A stretch of 64,000 bases of DNA, from assembly GCF_003205295.1 (NCBI RefSeq), contig NZ_QJRP01000001.1:124001-188000 (forward strand), in the 5' to 3' direction. The position numbers and the translations under genes are program-made. Each line of letters begins with the position of its first letter. The stretch's first letter is position 1. The notes under the pieces were generated by a model that saw only the letters and a list, made by a program, of their open reading frames with translations, made no database searches and was not told the DNA's origin. Origin of the DNA: Pseudomonas mosselii (GTDB lineage Bacteria > Pseudomonadota > Gammaproteobacteria > Pseudomonadales > Pseudomonadaceae). Positions 28,632 to 36,989 of the stretch are shown here, piece by piece.

Positions 28632-28795
28632 TAGTGTTCTGTCTCGGAAATAAGCTGTTCACTTTTGACGGCGTCTTGGGCGCCCGGCCGGCGTTGCCAC
28701 TCCTCGCCATAGCCCTGCTATGACTCGTCGCGGCGCCTTGGCCGAACACCCAAGCCACTCGCCAAAAGAGAACGTATTTCCGAGACAGGACACTA
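28632..28795. mobile_element. 164-bp fold-back MITE-like element, copy 1
   Basis: Terminal inverted repeats: it begins TAGTGTTCTGTCTCGG and ends CCGAGACAGGACACTA. The two halves are roughly complementary throughout and meet at CATAGC-CCT-GCTATG, so the whole unit can fold on itself. CTAG is present at both outer ends (28631-28796), consistent with insertion into a TA or CTAG target. It encodes nothing. A copy differing at about seven positions lies inverted at 29722-29885. Confidence 0.85.
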
Positions 28796-29647
28796 GACAG
28801 AGTTTCTTCTGATCTCGTAACCGGGAGGCGCGTCGTTCAATATCAGTCTCTGGTGGCGCCGCATATCGTTTGCCTCGGCAGCAGCAACTCCATAGGCGGG
28901 AGCGTCTTCCAGCGCTCGGCCATAAGTGGGAGGTCTGGTCGACATTGAAAAAATCATACTTGAAATCGCAGTCGCTTGTTCAGGTAGGGAGTTTTTTAGA
29001 TGTTGTAGCCTCTTCTCGGTTACCTCGATTTTTCTTTCGGTCTTCCCAAGTTTGTATTTGGCATACCATCCGGGAACATTTGACTGGTTTACGTAAGACA
29101 TCTCAAGTTCCCATCGATATTTTTTTACGTCGCTCAGGCGCTTTGGTAGTTTGATTGCCATCTTCGCGTCCCAGCCAGTCGCCTCGTTATTCAAGTGCCA
29201 ACCGGCGTATTGGCTAGTTTCGGGCGCGTTGTCGGTGGCTTTGATGGCACTCAACTTGTATTGCGGCTCTATACCAAAGAATGCCCGCAAGCCAGGGGCA
29301 TGACCGGATGGGTCACTGCTGTTGACTGGGTCACCTGCGCAATAGCTGTAACTGTTGATTCCCCCTTGTGCAAAGGGGCTCAAATTGTCCGGTGAGTAAA
29401 ACCGCATCAGCACGGGATCATAGACCCTATAACCATTACCCAACAGGTAATAGCCGGTGTCGGCCTCGCGGTGTTGGCCAGTGAACCCCCGCGTGATCCG
29501 AACACACGGGGCCTTGGTGCTGAAGCCGTAGGGCATGTAGACAAGGGCGTCGAGTTTGGTTGAACATCGAGCCCCTACAGTTGAGCCCTGTGTGTCGGCT
29601 ATCAGCATCCATGCATCGATCGTGGTCTTTTGCCCGTTGCTACGCAT
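28793..29647 (-). CDS. Orphan RHS-core protein with variable C-terminal tail
   Basis: 284-residue protein. The start at 29647 has GGAGG 5 bp upstream. Residues 38-116 form the end of an RHS repeat core (YMPYGF, GQHREADTGYYLLGNGYR, DPVLMRFYSPDNLSPF, closing DPSGH), where polymorphic toxins normally switch to their variable tail. Residues 117-284 are unlike anything I recognise. There is no signal peptide, no PAAR or VgrG partner and no clear immunity gene. The stop codon TAG is the first triplet of the neighbouring mobile element. Lower GC than its surroundings suggests transfer. Short RHS genes of this design occur in P. putida genomes. Confidence 0.8.
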   Translation of the reverse strand: MRSNGQKTTIDAWMLIADTQGSTVGARCSTKLDALVYMPYGFSTKAPCVRITRGFTGQHREADTGYYLLGNGYRVYDPVLMRFYSPDNLSPFAQGGINSYSYCAGDPVNSSDPSGHAPGLRAFFGIEPQYKLSAIKATDNAPETSQYAGWHLNNEATGWDAKMAIKLPKRLSDVKKYRWELEMSYVNQSNVPGWYAKYKLGKTERKIEVTEKRLQHLKNSLPEQATAISSMIFSMSTRPPTYGRALEDAPAYGVAAAEANDMRRHQRLILNDAPPGYEIRRNSV

Positions 29648-29721
29648 GGCCACCTCCAGAACAGTGAAAGAGTAGCAGTAGATTCACTCATCCTACGGGA
29701 ACAGCCTACTGGCAAATTTAC

Positions 29722-29885
29722 TAGTGTCCTGTCTCGGAAATACGTTCTATTTTGGCGAGTGGCTTGGGTGTTCGGCCAAGGCGCCGCGACAAGTCATAGC
29801 AGGGCTATGGCGAGGAGTGGCAATGCCGGCCGGGCGCCCAAGACGCCGTCAAAAGTGAACAGCTTATTTTCGATCCAGGACACTA
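29722..29885. mobile_element. 164-bp fold-back MITE-like element, copy 2 (inverted)
   Basis: Same length and about 96% the same as copy 1, but in opposite orientation. It starts TAGTGTCCTGTCTCGGAAAT and ends in CAGGACACTA, with CTAG at both edges. The pair encloses the orphan RHS gene as a composite unit of about 1.25 kb. Confidence 0.85.
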
Positions 29886-29913
29886 GATTGAAACTTAATT
29901 AATCTCTTGATTG

Positions 29914-29990
29914 TTTCGCGGGGCAAGCCCGCTCCCACGCAATAGTCGCCGTTATATAGAATCCTGTAGGTGCGGGCTTGCCCCGCGAAA
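29914..29990. repeat. REP pair (CGGGGCAAGCCCGC type)
   Basis: 19-bp perfect inverted arms TTTCGCGGGGCAAGCCCGC (29914-29932) and its complement (29972-29990). Confidence 0.85.
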
Positions 29991-30049
29991 GGGCCGGAAC
30001 AGCCAATATATAACTAACTTAAAAGAACTAGCTTCGCAGCTCTTGCTCT

Positions 30050-30310
30050 TGCTTCTAAGCGCGCGATAGTTCAGGCGCCGCCAATTGCGACTTCAGGAGG
30101 CCGAGCGGAGTTCTTGCGCAGGGAGGTGACGGCCATGGATGGCCGTCAAGCGCTGCGCCCCAGGATGGGGCGTTCAGCGCGGTCCTCCCGGGAGCAAGAA
30201 CGGAGCGAGGGGACCCCGGAGCGCAGCGTAGGGGCCGGATGAACGGAGCGGAACGGTTTTGCCTACTTTTCCCTAGAGAAAAGTAGGTCGCCGTAAAGGC
30301 GAAAAGGTGA
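30050..30310. repeat. Structured repeat with nested hairpins, possible RNA
   Basis: An outer stem GTTCTTGC/GCAAGAAC (30110-30117 with 30194-30201) encloses a perfect 10-bp hairpin around GACGGCCAT (30127-30148), a GCGCTG...CAGCGC hairpin (30150-30180) and CTCCCGGGAG. A separate hairpin CCTACTTTTC/GAAAAGTAGG (30262-30287) follows. It resembles dispersed intergenic repeats I associate with Pseudomonas genomes. Function unknown. Confidence 0.6.
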
Positions 30311-30370
30311 CTAACTGTCGACATCACCTACGAATGTGCATGCAAAAATCAAAACAATCGCCAAAAAAAC

Positions 30371-31144
30371 CTACCCGAACCAGTGTTGCCACGCCAAGCG
30401 AATGGTCAACGCCAACACCACGGCAATAAACACCGGCCGAATAAACTTGCTCCCCCCGCTGATCGCCGTACGCGCCCCAAAGAACGCCCCGACCATCACC
30501 GACACCCCCATGCACAGCCCAACGATGTAATCCACCTGCCCGGAAATGATGAACACCGTAAGCGCCGCGATATTGCTGACAAAGTTCATGCTGCGCGCCA
30601 CGCCACTGGCGCGAACCAGGTCGATCGGGTAGAGCAGCAATGTGCTAACGGTCCAGAAGGCACCGGTGCCGGGCCCGGCGACGCCGTCGTAAAAGCCCAG
30701 GGTGAAACCTTGCGGGAACTGCCACTTCTTCCTTATCGGCGCCTCGGCGTCCAGAGGCGCCTTGGGCGTCCCACCGAACAGCAGGTAGACGCCACAGGCG
30801 AAGACGATTACCGGCAGCATCTTGTTCAGCCATTCGGCGGGCATGTAGTGGGCCACCACCGCGCCGATCAGCGCCCCCACCAGGGTGCCGACGATCGCCA
30901 GGCGCCACTGCGCCGGGTGGAACAGCTTGCGCCGGTAGTAGGTGATGCTGGCGGTGGCGGCGCCGAAGGTCGAGCTGAGCTTGTTGGTACCCAGCACCAG
31001 GTGCGGCGGCATGCCGGCGGTGAGCAGCGCCGGAGTGGTCAGCAGGCCACCGCCGCCGGCAATGGCGTCGATGAAGCCGGCGACGAAGGCGACCAGGGCG
31101 AGGATCAGCAGGGTGAGCGGTTCTACGGTGAGTTCGAAGGGCAT
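30371..31144 (-). CDS. TSUP-family (TauE/SafE) anion permease
   Basis: 257-residue inner-membrane protein of the sulfite/organosulfonate exporter family. The motifs are GFIDAIAGGGGLLTTPALL near residue 23 and GTNKLSSTFGAATA near 52 in the first half, and GFYDGVAGPGTGAFW with SNIAALTVF in the second, the two-fold repeat typical of TSUP. About eight hydrophobic helices. The substrate may be sulfite, a sulfonate or another small anion; no pathway gene adjacent decides it. Confidence 0.88.
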   Translation of the reverse strand: MPFELTVEPLTLLILALVAFVAGFIDAIAGGGGLLTTPALLTAGMPPHLVLGTNKLSSTFGAATASITYYRRKLFHPAQWRLAIVGTLVGALIGAVVAHYMPAEWLNKMLPVIVFACGVYLLFGGTPKAPLDAEAPIRKKWQFPQGFTLGFYDGVAGPGTGAFWTVSTLLLYPIDLVRASGVARSMNFVSNIAALTVFIISGQVDYIVGLCMGVSVMVGAFFGARTAISGGSKFIRPVFIAVVLALTIRLAWQHWFG

Positions 31145-31238
31145 GGGTGGCGTGCGCAGGCTGGAAGGCGGGGTGCGGCAAAAGGCCGCGCTAGAGGTGG
31201 TGCATGGTAATCCTGGGCGGCGCGTGATTCCAGTGCCA

Positions 31239-31330
31239 GCCTCTTCGCGGGTAAACCCGCTCCCACAGGTACGGCACTGGATTCTGGCTCAGTGGAACAC
31301 CTGTGGGAGCGGGTTTACCCGCGAAGAGGC
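31239..31330. repeat. REP pair (CGCGGGTAAACCCGCTCCC type)
   Basis: Perfect 32-bp inverted arms at 31239-31270 and 31299-31330, spacer 28 bp, between the TSUP gene and the glutamine-synthetase-like gene. Confidence 0.9.
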
Positions 31331-31341
31331 AGCAACAGTGC

Positions 31342-32700
31342 CTACAGGAACCAGCGATATTCCCGCGCACTGACCTCCTGCAGGAACGCCAGATGGTCCT
31401 GGCGCTTGTTCTCGCAATAGACCATCACGAACTCCGCGCCCAGCCCTTCGTTGACTGCCGGGTGCCCGCGCATGGCCGCCACCGCGCCGAGCATGTCCTT
31501 GGGGAAGTCGATCCCGCTGCCTCGATCCTCGTTCAGCGGCGCGATCGGCTCCTGCGCGGCATCCAGCCCATGCTCCATCCCGCAGAGAATCGCCGCCAGC
31601 ACCAGGTACGGGTTGGCATCCGCCCCGGCCAGCCGGTGTTCGATCCGCAGGTTGCGCGCATCCGACTCGGGAATGCGGATGCAGGCGTCGCGGTCCTCGA
31701 AGCCCCAACTGGCGCGACTGGCGGCGTTGACCATGGCGCCGTAGCGGCGAAACGCGTTGTGGTTGGCGGCGAACACCGGCATGCAGTTCGGCAGCAGCGC
31801 AAGGCAACCGGCCACGGCGTGGCGCAGCGGGCGCTGGGCGTCGGCGGCGAGCAGGTTGTTGCCGGCCGGGTCGTAGAGGCTGACATGCACATGCATGCCG
31901 CTGCCCGGCGCGTGCAGGTAGGGCTTGCTCATGAACGAGGCACGCAGCCCATGCTTGAGCGCCACGCCACGGGTGCTGCGGCAGAACAGCGCCGCCCAGT
32001 CGGCGGCGCGCAGGCCGTCGTCGCAGTGGCCGAAATTGATCTCGAACTGGCCGGGCCCCAGCTCTGCGGTGATGACATTGGCGTCCACTCCCTGTGCGTT
32101 GGCAGTCTCGACCATCTCGCGCAGCACATCGGAAAAGCGCGACAGGCGCTCGATATGCATGTTCGGCTGGTCGTCGGCATCGCCACTGGCCGGGTCGCGG
32201 GGAAACTGCGGCAGGCCGTCTTTCAGCGCCCGGTCGAACAGGTAGAACTCCAGTTCGAACGCCACCACCGGGCGGATGCCCCGGCACTCGAGGCGCTGCA
32301 GGACGCGGGCCAGCACCTCGCGGGGCTCGAACTCGATGGGCGCCGCGGTGCCGTCCGAGGTGATCAGCATCTGTCCCAGCGGCTCACGCTCCCAGTTCAC
32401 CGGCTTCAGCGTGCCGGGTACCAGGCGGCGCGGGGCGTCCGGGTCGCCGTCGTTGAAGCAGTAGTCGCCGATCGAGAACAGCCCGCCCTGCACGCCGAGC
32501 AGCACGCAGTTCTGCGGCAGCTTGAGCGGGCTGCCGGCGGCCACCTTCTCCAGCATGTCGATGGGATAGCGCTTGCCGTAGAAGTGCCCGGGGATGTCCA
32601 GGCTGATCAGGTCGACGTAGCGCACCTCGGGGTGTCCGGCGCGGAAGGCGCGTACTTCGCTGAGCAGATCGGGGAAGCCTGTTGTACTTGTCATTGGCAT
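31342..32700 (-). CDS. puuA: Glutamine synthetase-like ligase, gamma-glutamylpolyamine synthetase type
   Basis: 452-residue type-I glutamine-synthetase family protein. Family signatures are ELEFYLF and GPGQFEINF (metal-binding Glu residues), GSGMHVHVSL, the ANHNAFRRY loop and RIPESDARNLRIEHRLAGAD for nucleotide and Arg contacts. Together with a puuB-like oxidase and a puuR-like regulator it most likely glutamylates putrescine or another amine, the first step of the gamma-glutamylated route to GABA or related acids. Its start lies 4 bp after the regulator stop. Which amine is used is not shown by sequence. Confidence 0.82.
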   Translation of the reverse strand: MPMTSTTGFPDLLSEVRAFRAGHPEVRYVDLISLDIPGHFYGKRYPIDMLEKVAAGSPLKLPQNCVLLGVQGGLFSIGDYCFNDGDPDAPRRLVPGTLKPVNWEREPLGQMLITSDGTAAPIEFEPREVLARVLQRLECRGIRPVVAFELEFYLFDRALKDGLPQFPRDPASGDADDQPNMHIERLSRFSDVLREMVETANAQGVDANVITAELGPGQFEINFGHCDDGLRAADWAALFCRSTRGVALKHGLRASFMSKPYLHAPGSGMHVHVSLYDPAGNNLLAADAQRPLRHAVAGCLALLPNCMPVFAANHNAFRRYGAMVNAASRASWGFEDRDACIRIPESDARNLRIEHRLAGADANPYLVLAAILCGMEHGLDAAQEPIAPLNEDRGSGIDFPKDMLGAVAAMRGHPAVNEGLGAEFVMVYCENKRQDHLAFLQEVSAREYRWFL

Positions 32701-32704
32701 GCTC

Positions 32705-33265
32705 TCAACGGAAGACCCAGAGAACCCGGGTCGTTCGGGCGGTCAGGTTGGCGTAGCGGAACTGGCTGTGGGGTGGCAGCTGGAAACTGTCGTTGGGGTG
32801 CAGGGTAATAGCGTCATCCTGGCCTTCGAGCCACAGGGTCAGTTCGCCCTCGAGGACGAAGCCGCCTTGTTCCGAGCTGTCATCCAGATGCCCTTCGCCA
32901 CTGCTGGCACCGGGCGCCAGGTGGCTTTCGAGCATGGCGAAGCGGCCGGTGAGGGTAGGCGAGACCAGCACGTCGGTGACCCCGGCGGCGTAGTACAGGG
33001 TGCGCCGCTCACCGGGACGGGTGACCCAGTCGATCACCCGGGGCGGCACGGCCTCGTAGAAGTAGGTGGTGGGGACCTGCAGCGCCTCGCTGATGGCGGT
33101 GAGGTCGGCCACCGTGGGGCGCGACAGGCCGCGCTCGACCTGGGAGAGAAAGCCCAGCGAGCGCTTGACCCGGCCGGCCAGCTCGTCCAGGGTCAGCCCG
33201 CGGTGCTTGCGCAGATCGCGCACCAGCCGCGCCAGGCCCTGGTTGTCGTCGATCGGCTCAGACAT
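32705..33265 (-). CDS. puuR: XRE-cupin regulator, PuuR type
   Basis: 186 residues starting MSEPIDDNQGLARLVRDLRK. The helix-turn-helix (LTLDELAGRVKRSLGFLSQV, about residues 24-43) is followed by a C-terminal cupin domain (HLAPGASSGEGHLDDSSEQG, then FVLEGELTLWLEG). This architecture is that of PuuR, the putrescine-responsive repressor. It overlaps the upstream oxidase gene by 8 bp and abuts the ligase gene, so the repressor probably controls its own operon. Confidence 0.85.
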   Translation of the reverse strand: MSEPIDDNQGLARLVRDLRKHRGLTLDELAGRVKRSLGFLSQVERGLSRPTVADLTAISEALQVPTTYFYEAVPPRVIDWVTRPGERRTLYYAAGVTDVLVSPTLTGRFAMLESHLAPGASSGEGHLDDSSEQGGFVLEGELTLWLEGQDDAITLHPNDSFQLPPHSQFRYANLTARTTRVLWVFR

Positions 33266-34547
33266 GGTCGCGCATCCTGTACCAGGCCTTGGCGGCCGCT
33301 TCCAGCGGCGCGGCCAGCAGGGCGCCGCCGGGGAAGCGGCCATTCTCGATGCCCTGGTAAAGCGCGAGCAGGTCGTCTTCACCCAGAATTGCGTCGCTGA
33401 CCGCCCGTGCGCCGGCCAGGGTCGGCAGCACGCCGTGGCCGGAGAATCCCTGCAGCCAGTAGCGTTGGCCCTGACGGCCGATATCCGGGGTGCGCCGGAT
33501 GCTGCAATCGATATGGCCGCCCCAGGCATGTTCGATGGCCACCCCACGCAACTGCGGAAAAACTCGCTCCAGATAGGGGCGGGTGGCGCTGGTGACGTCC
33601 TTGGGGATGCCGCCCAGGTAGGTGCAGCCGCCGCCGAACAGCAGGCGGTGGTCGGGCGTCAGGCGCAAGTAATCGGGAACGAACTGGTTGTCGATCACGC
33701 AACTGTTGCGCGGCAGCAGCGAGGCGGCGAACTCGGCGTCCAGTGGCGCCGTGGCCACCTGGTAGGAGCCCACCGGCAGCAGGCGGCGCGAGAGGGTACG
33801 GTCGAGGCGGTCGATATAGGCATTGCAGGCCAGCACCAGCACGCTGCTGCGCACTTCGCCCTGTTCGGTGCGTGCGACGAAGCCGTCGGCGTATTCGTGG
33901 TAGTCGAGCACCTGGCTCTGCTCGTAGATCCGCCCGCCGTTAGCCTCGATCGCGCCGGCCAGGCCCTGGGTCAGCTTCAGCGGGTTGAGGTGGGCGCCAT
34001 TGGGATCGTATAGCGCGGCCTGGTAACGCGGGCTGTCGATCCACTCGGGCAGTTCCTCGCGGCCGATAAGGCGCAGGCAATCGTAGTCGAATTTCTCCTG
34101 TGCTTCACGTCGGGCCTCCTCCAGCAGTTTTACGCGACGCGGCAGCACGGCGGTCCACAGGCTGCCCAGGTGGTAGTCGACATCGAAGCCATGACGCTGG
34201 GGCAGTTCGCGCAGCTCGCGGGCGGCCCAGCACATGCTGTCCCACAGGCGTCGGCTGCGCTCAAGGCCCAGGGCTCGTTCCAGCGGGGGCATGTCGCACG
34301 ACCAGCCCAGCAGTGCCTGGCCACCGTTGCGGCCCGAGGCGGCCCAGGCCACCCGGCTGGCTTCCAGCAGGGTCACTCGCTGGCCGGCCAGTGACAGGCG
34401 CAGGGCCGTGTGCAGGCCGCTGAATCCGGCACCGACGATTAGGATGTCGGTGTCGTGGGCACCCTGCAGGGTGGGGCGCAGGGGGATGGTGGTGGGGTAG
34501 GTGCGGGCGTAGTAGCTGGCGACGTGCTGGGCGGATTGCTTGAACAT
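33258..34547 (-). CDS. puuB: FAD amine oxidase, gamma-glutamylputrescine oxidase-like
   Basis: 429-residue DAO-family flavoenzyme. The FAD-binding fold DILIVGAGFSGLHTALRL sits at residues 34-51, followed by GRNGGQALLGW near 73, where related enzymes place the flavin. The C-terminal WLQGFSGHGVLPTLAGA closes the FAD site. It probably oxidises the gamma-glutamylated amine made by the partner ligase, giving an aldehyde and H2O2. It is the first gene of a three-gene operon. A glycine- or D-amino-acid oxidase role is the alternative. Confidence 0.82.
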   Translation of the reverse strand: MFKQSAQHVASYYARTYPTTIPLRPTLQGAHDTDILIVGAGFSGLHTALRLSLAGQRVTLLEASRVAWAASGRNGGQALLGWSCDMPPLERALGLERSRRLWDSMCWAARELRELPQRHGFDVDYHLGSLWTAVLPRRVKLLEEARREAQEKFDYDCLRLIGREELPEWIDSPRYQAALYDPNGAHLNPLKLTQGLAGAIEANGGRIYEQSQVLDYHEYADGFVARTEQGEVRSSVLVLACNAYIDRLDRTLSRRLLPVGSYQVATAPLDAEFAASLLPRNSCVIDNQFVPDYLRLTPDHRLLFGGGCTYLGGIPKDVTSATRPYLERVFPQLRGVAIEHAWGGHIDCSIRRTPDIGRQGQRYWLQGFSGHGVLPTLAGARAVSDAILGEDDLLALYQGIENGRFPGGALLAAPLEAAAKAWYRMRDHV

Positions 34548-34563
34548 GCCGGGGCCTCGTGAA

Positions 34564-34592
34564 ATTTTTTCTGATTATTTTCATGAAAAAAT
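34564..34592. promoter_or_regulatory. Candidate PuuR-type operator
   Basis: Upstream of the puuB-like gene: ATTTTTTC (34564-34571) and GAAAAAAT (34585-34592) are perfect 8-bp arms. Inside them TTTTCATGAAAA (34578-34589) is a 12-bp perfect palindrome. The position 17 bp before the start codon fits a repressor site. Confidence 0.55.
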
Positions 34593-34665
34593 AGCAGAGG
34601 ATTTTCATAGCGCCAGTCTTCTTCAGACGAAGTGCCTAGCATGAGGATCGGTATTTACGCGTTTT

Positions 34666-34784
34666 CTGTGGGAGCGGCCTTGCGTCGCGAAAGGGGCGCG
34701 TAGCGGCCCCAGGATCTCAGCGCTGGACAGCGAATGTCAGGGGCCGCTGCGCAGCCCTTTCGCGACACGAGGCCGCTCCCACAG
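34666..34784. repeat. REP pair (GTGGGAGCGGCCTTGCG type)
   Basis: 29-bp inverted arms with few mismatches, CTGTGGGAGCGGCC... (34666-34694) and its complement (34756-34784). Between topB and the polyamine operon. Confidence 0.85.
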
Positions 34785-34806
34785 GTTGAGCTGGAGCTTG
34801 TCTACC

Positions 34807-36753
34807 TTATGTAGATGCCTTGCGCCGCGGCTGTCGGGGCTTGCCGGCTGCTGTCTTGCCCTTGGCAGCACCCTTGCGCTTCTTCTTCCACGGCGCCGCC
34901 GCCTTGCCCGTCACCGACCCGTTGATGGTCAGGCGCAGGCCGCTGCAGCGCTGCACCAGCTTGCCCATCCAGGCCGACTGACGGGTGACGAACTCGTCCA
35001 GGCTCATCTCACCGCTCTGCACCATGTCCAGCGCCTGTTCCCAGATCGCCGTGGTGCCGGGGTCGGCGATGGCCCGGGGCACGGCGTCGATCAGGCTGAA
35101 GGCGGCGGGTGTGGCCGACAGGGCCTTGCCGTTCTTGACCAGGTAGCCGCGGTCGAGCAGGCCCTGGATGATGCTGGCGCGGGTGGCCTCGGTGCCGATG
35201 CCGGTGGTTTCCTTGAGTTTCTGTTTAAGCCGAGGGTCGTCCACCAGCTTGGCGACGTTCTTCATCGCCTTGATCAGGTCGCCTTCGGTGAACGGCTTGG
35301 GCGGCTGGGTCCACAGGTCTTTCAGTTGCAGGTCCCGCACTGTGCAGTCCTGGCCTTCGCGCAGCGCCGGCAGCACCTGGGCCGGTGGTGCCTCGCGGCC
35401 CTTGGCCGGGGTCAGTGCTTCGGGCAGCGCCCGGCGCCAGCCCGGCTCGACGATCTGCTTGCCCACCGCCCGCAGCGCATGGCTGGCGCAATCGAACTCA
35501 GCCTGGGTGCGGTCGTACTCGTGGTTGGGCAGGAACTGCGCCAGGTAGCGGGCGCGGATCAGGGCATACACCGCCTTGTACTTGGGCGTCAGGCGCGCCG
35601 GGTCGCTGGCGGCGGCGGTGGGGATGATGCCGTGGTGGGCGCTGACCTTCTGGTCGTTCCATGCCCGTGAGCGGCGACCTGGGTCCAGGTGCGCCCGCAG
35701 CGGCGCGAGGCTGTCATCGGCCCGTTGCAGGGCAGCGAGGATGCCAGCGGCCTCACCGTGCTGGCTGAGGGGCAGGTAGCCGCTGTCGCTGCGCGGGTAG
35801 GTGATGAGCTTGTGGGTCTCGTACAGGGCCTGGGCGATGTCCAGGGTCTCCTGGGCGCCGAGGCCGAGCTTCTTCGAGCACACCTCCTGCAGGGTGCCGA
35901 GGTCGAAGGGCAGGGGGGCCGCCTCGCGCACGCGTTCGGTGGCGATCTTGCGCACCCGGGCGTTGCCGGCCGCCTGCATGTCGATGGCCGCCTGCTGGGC
36001 CAGGTCCTGCCTCAGGCAGCGGCCCTGGTCGTCGCAGGCGTCCTCCGGCGCGCGCCACTGGGCGTTGAACACGCTGCCGGAGCTTTCCAGCTGTACTTCG
36101 ATGGCCCAGAAGGGCACCGGCACGAAGTCGGCGATGCTGCGGTCGCGGTCCACCACCAGGCGCAGCGTCGGTGTCTGCACCCGGCCCACCGGCAGCACGC
36201 CCTGGTAGCCGGACTGGCGGCCGAGCAGGGTGAACAGGCGGCTCATGTTCATGCCGATCAGCCAGTCGGCCCGCGAGCGGCCGAGGGCCGAATGGTACAG
36301 GCTGAAGGTCTCCTGGCCCGGCAACAGCCGACCTAGCGCCTTGCGGATCGAGGCGTCATCCAGTGCCGACAGCCACAGGCGCTGGATCGGCCCCCGGTAG
36401 CGGCAGTGTTCGACCAGTTCACGGGCGATCATCTCGCCCTCGCGGTCGGCGTCGGTGGCGATCACCAGTTCGCGGGCCTCGCCGAGCAGGCGCTTGACCG
36501 CCTTGTACTGGCTGGCGGTCTTGGGCTTGACCGTCATCTTCCACTTTTCCGGGATGATCGGCAGGTCCTCGAGGGTCCAGCGCTTGTAGCGCTCGTCGTA
36601 GCTATCCGGCGGGGCGGTCTCGAGCAGATGGCCGATGCACCAGGTCACGCAGACATCGGTCCCATGCCAGCAGCCGTCGCCCCGACGCTGGGCGCCGAGG
36701 ACCTTGGCGATGTCTTTTGCCTGGGAGGGTTTTTCGCAGAGGAAGAGGCGCAT
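34807..36753 (-). CDS. topB: DNA topoisomerase III
   Basis: Type IA topoisomerase of 648 residues that decatenates replication and recombination intermediates. The N-terminal TOPRIM domain (MRLFLCEKPSQAKDIAKVLG, then TDADREGEMIARELVEHC with the metal-binding DxD) is intact. The catalytic Tyr lies in LITYPRSDSGYLP near residue 318. The C-terminus is a Lys/Arg-rich tail (KKKRKGAAKGKTAAGKPRQP), presumably for DNA binding, in place of zinc fingers. Length matches E. coli TopB (653). Confidence 0.96.
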   Translation of the reverse strand: MRLFLCEKPSQAKDIAKVLGAQRRGDGCWHGTDVCVTWCIGHLLETAPPDSYDERYKRWTLEDLPIIPEKWKMTVKPKTASQYKAVKRLLGEARELVIATDADREGEMIARELVEHCRYRGPIQRLWLSALDDASIRKALGRLLPGQETFSLYHSALGRSRADWLIGMNMSRLFTLLGRQSGYQGVLPVGRVQTPTLRLVVDRDRSIADFVPVPFWAIEVQLESSGSVFNAQWRAPEDACDDQGRCLRQDLAQQAAIDMQAAGNARVRKIATERVREAAPLPFDLGTLQEVCSKKLGLGAQETLDIAQALYETHKLITYPRSDSGYLPLSQHGEAAGILAALQRADDSLAPLRAHLDPGRRSRAWNDQKVSAHHGIIPTAAASDPARLTPKYKAVYALIRARYLAQFLPNHEYDRTQAEFDCASHALRAVGKQIVEPGWRRALPEALTPAKGREAPPAQVLPALREGQDCTVRDLQLKDLWTQPPKPFTEGDLIKAMKNVAKLVDDPRLKQKLKETTGIGTEATRASIIQGLLDRGYLVKNGKALSATPAAFSLIDAVPRAIADPGTTAIWEQALDMVQSGEMSLDEFVTRQSAWMGKLVQRCSGLRLTINGSVTGKAAAPWKKKRKGAAKGKTAAGKPRQPRRKAST

Positions 36754-36989
36754 GGCCGAAACGCTTGATCGTGGGAGGTGGGCACTAGGATGCGCAAGGC
36801 AGGGCGCGCAGGCAAGCTTTATCTGTATGTATGTACAGGTTTTTCGCCCGCATGTTTGGCAGGGTAGTCACCCCTTGGGGTTGGACGATTCGGCAAATGC
36901 GTGCCAGCTTTGCCTTTCGCCCGCCAGTCGTGTCACTGGACGATGTCGCTGGGGTGTCCTTCCTACAAGAACAACAGGGATGTAAACCA

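Larger units (their letters stand above)
29654..30370. other. 717-bp stretch without a gene
   Basis: No credible coding sequence. It contains the second fold-back element, a REP pair at 29914-29990 and the structured repeat at about 30050-30310, each listed separately. Confidence 0.8.

Noticed and set aside
28870..29154. Forward frame inside the RHS gene as an immunity gene
   Set aside because: It lies wholly antisense to the RHS tail, lacks a ribosome site and resembles no immunity family; immunity genes normally follow the toxin on the same strand.
30055..30327. Open frames in the structured repeat
   Set aside because: Composition follows the hairpins, with no ribosome site and no protein resemblance; a known source of false genes in Pseudomonas.
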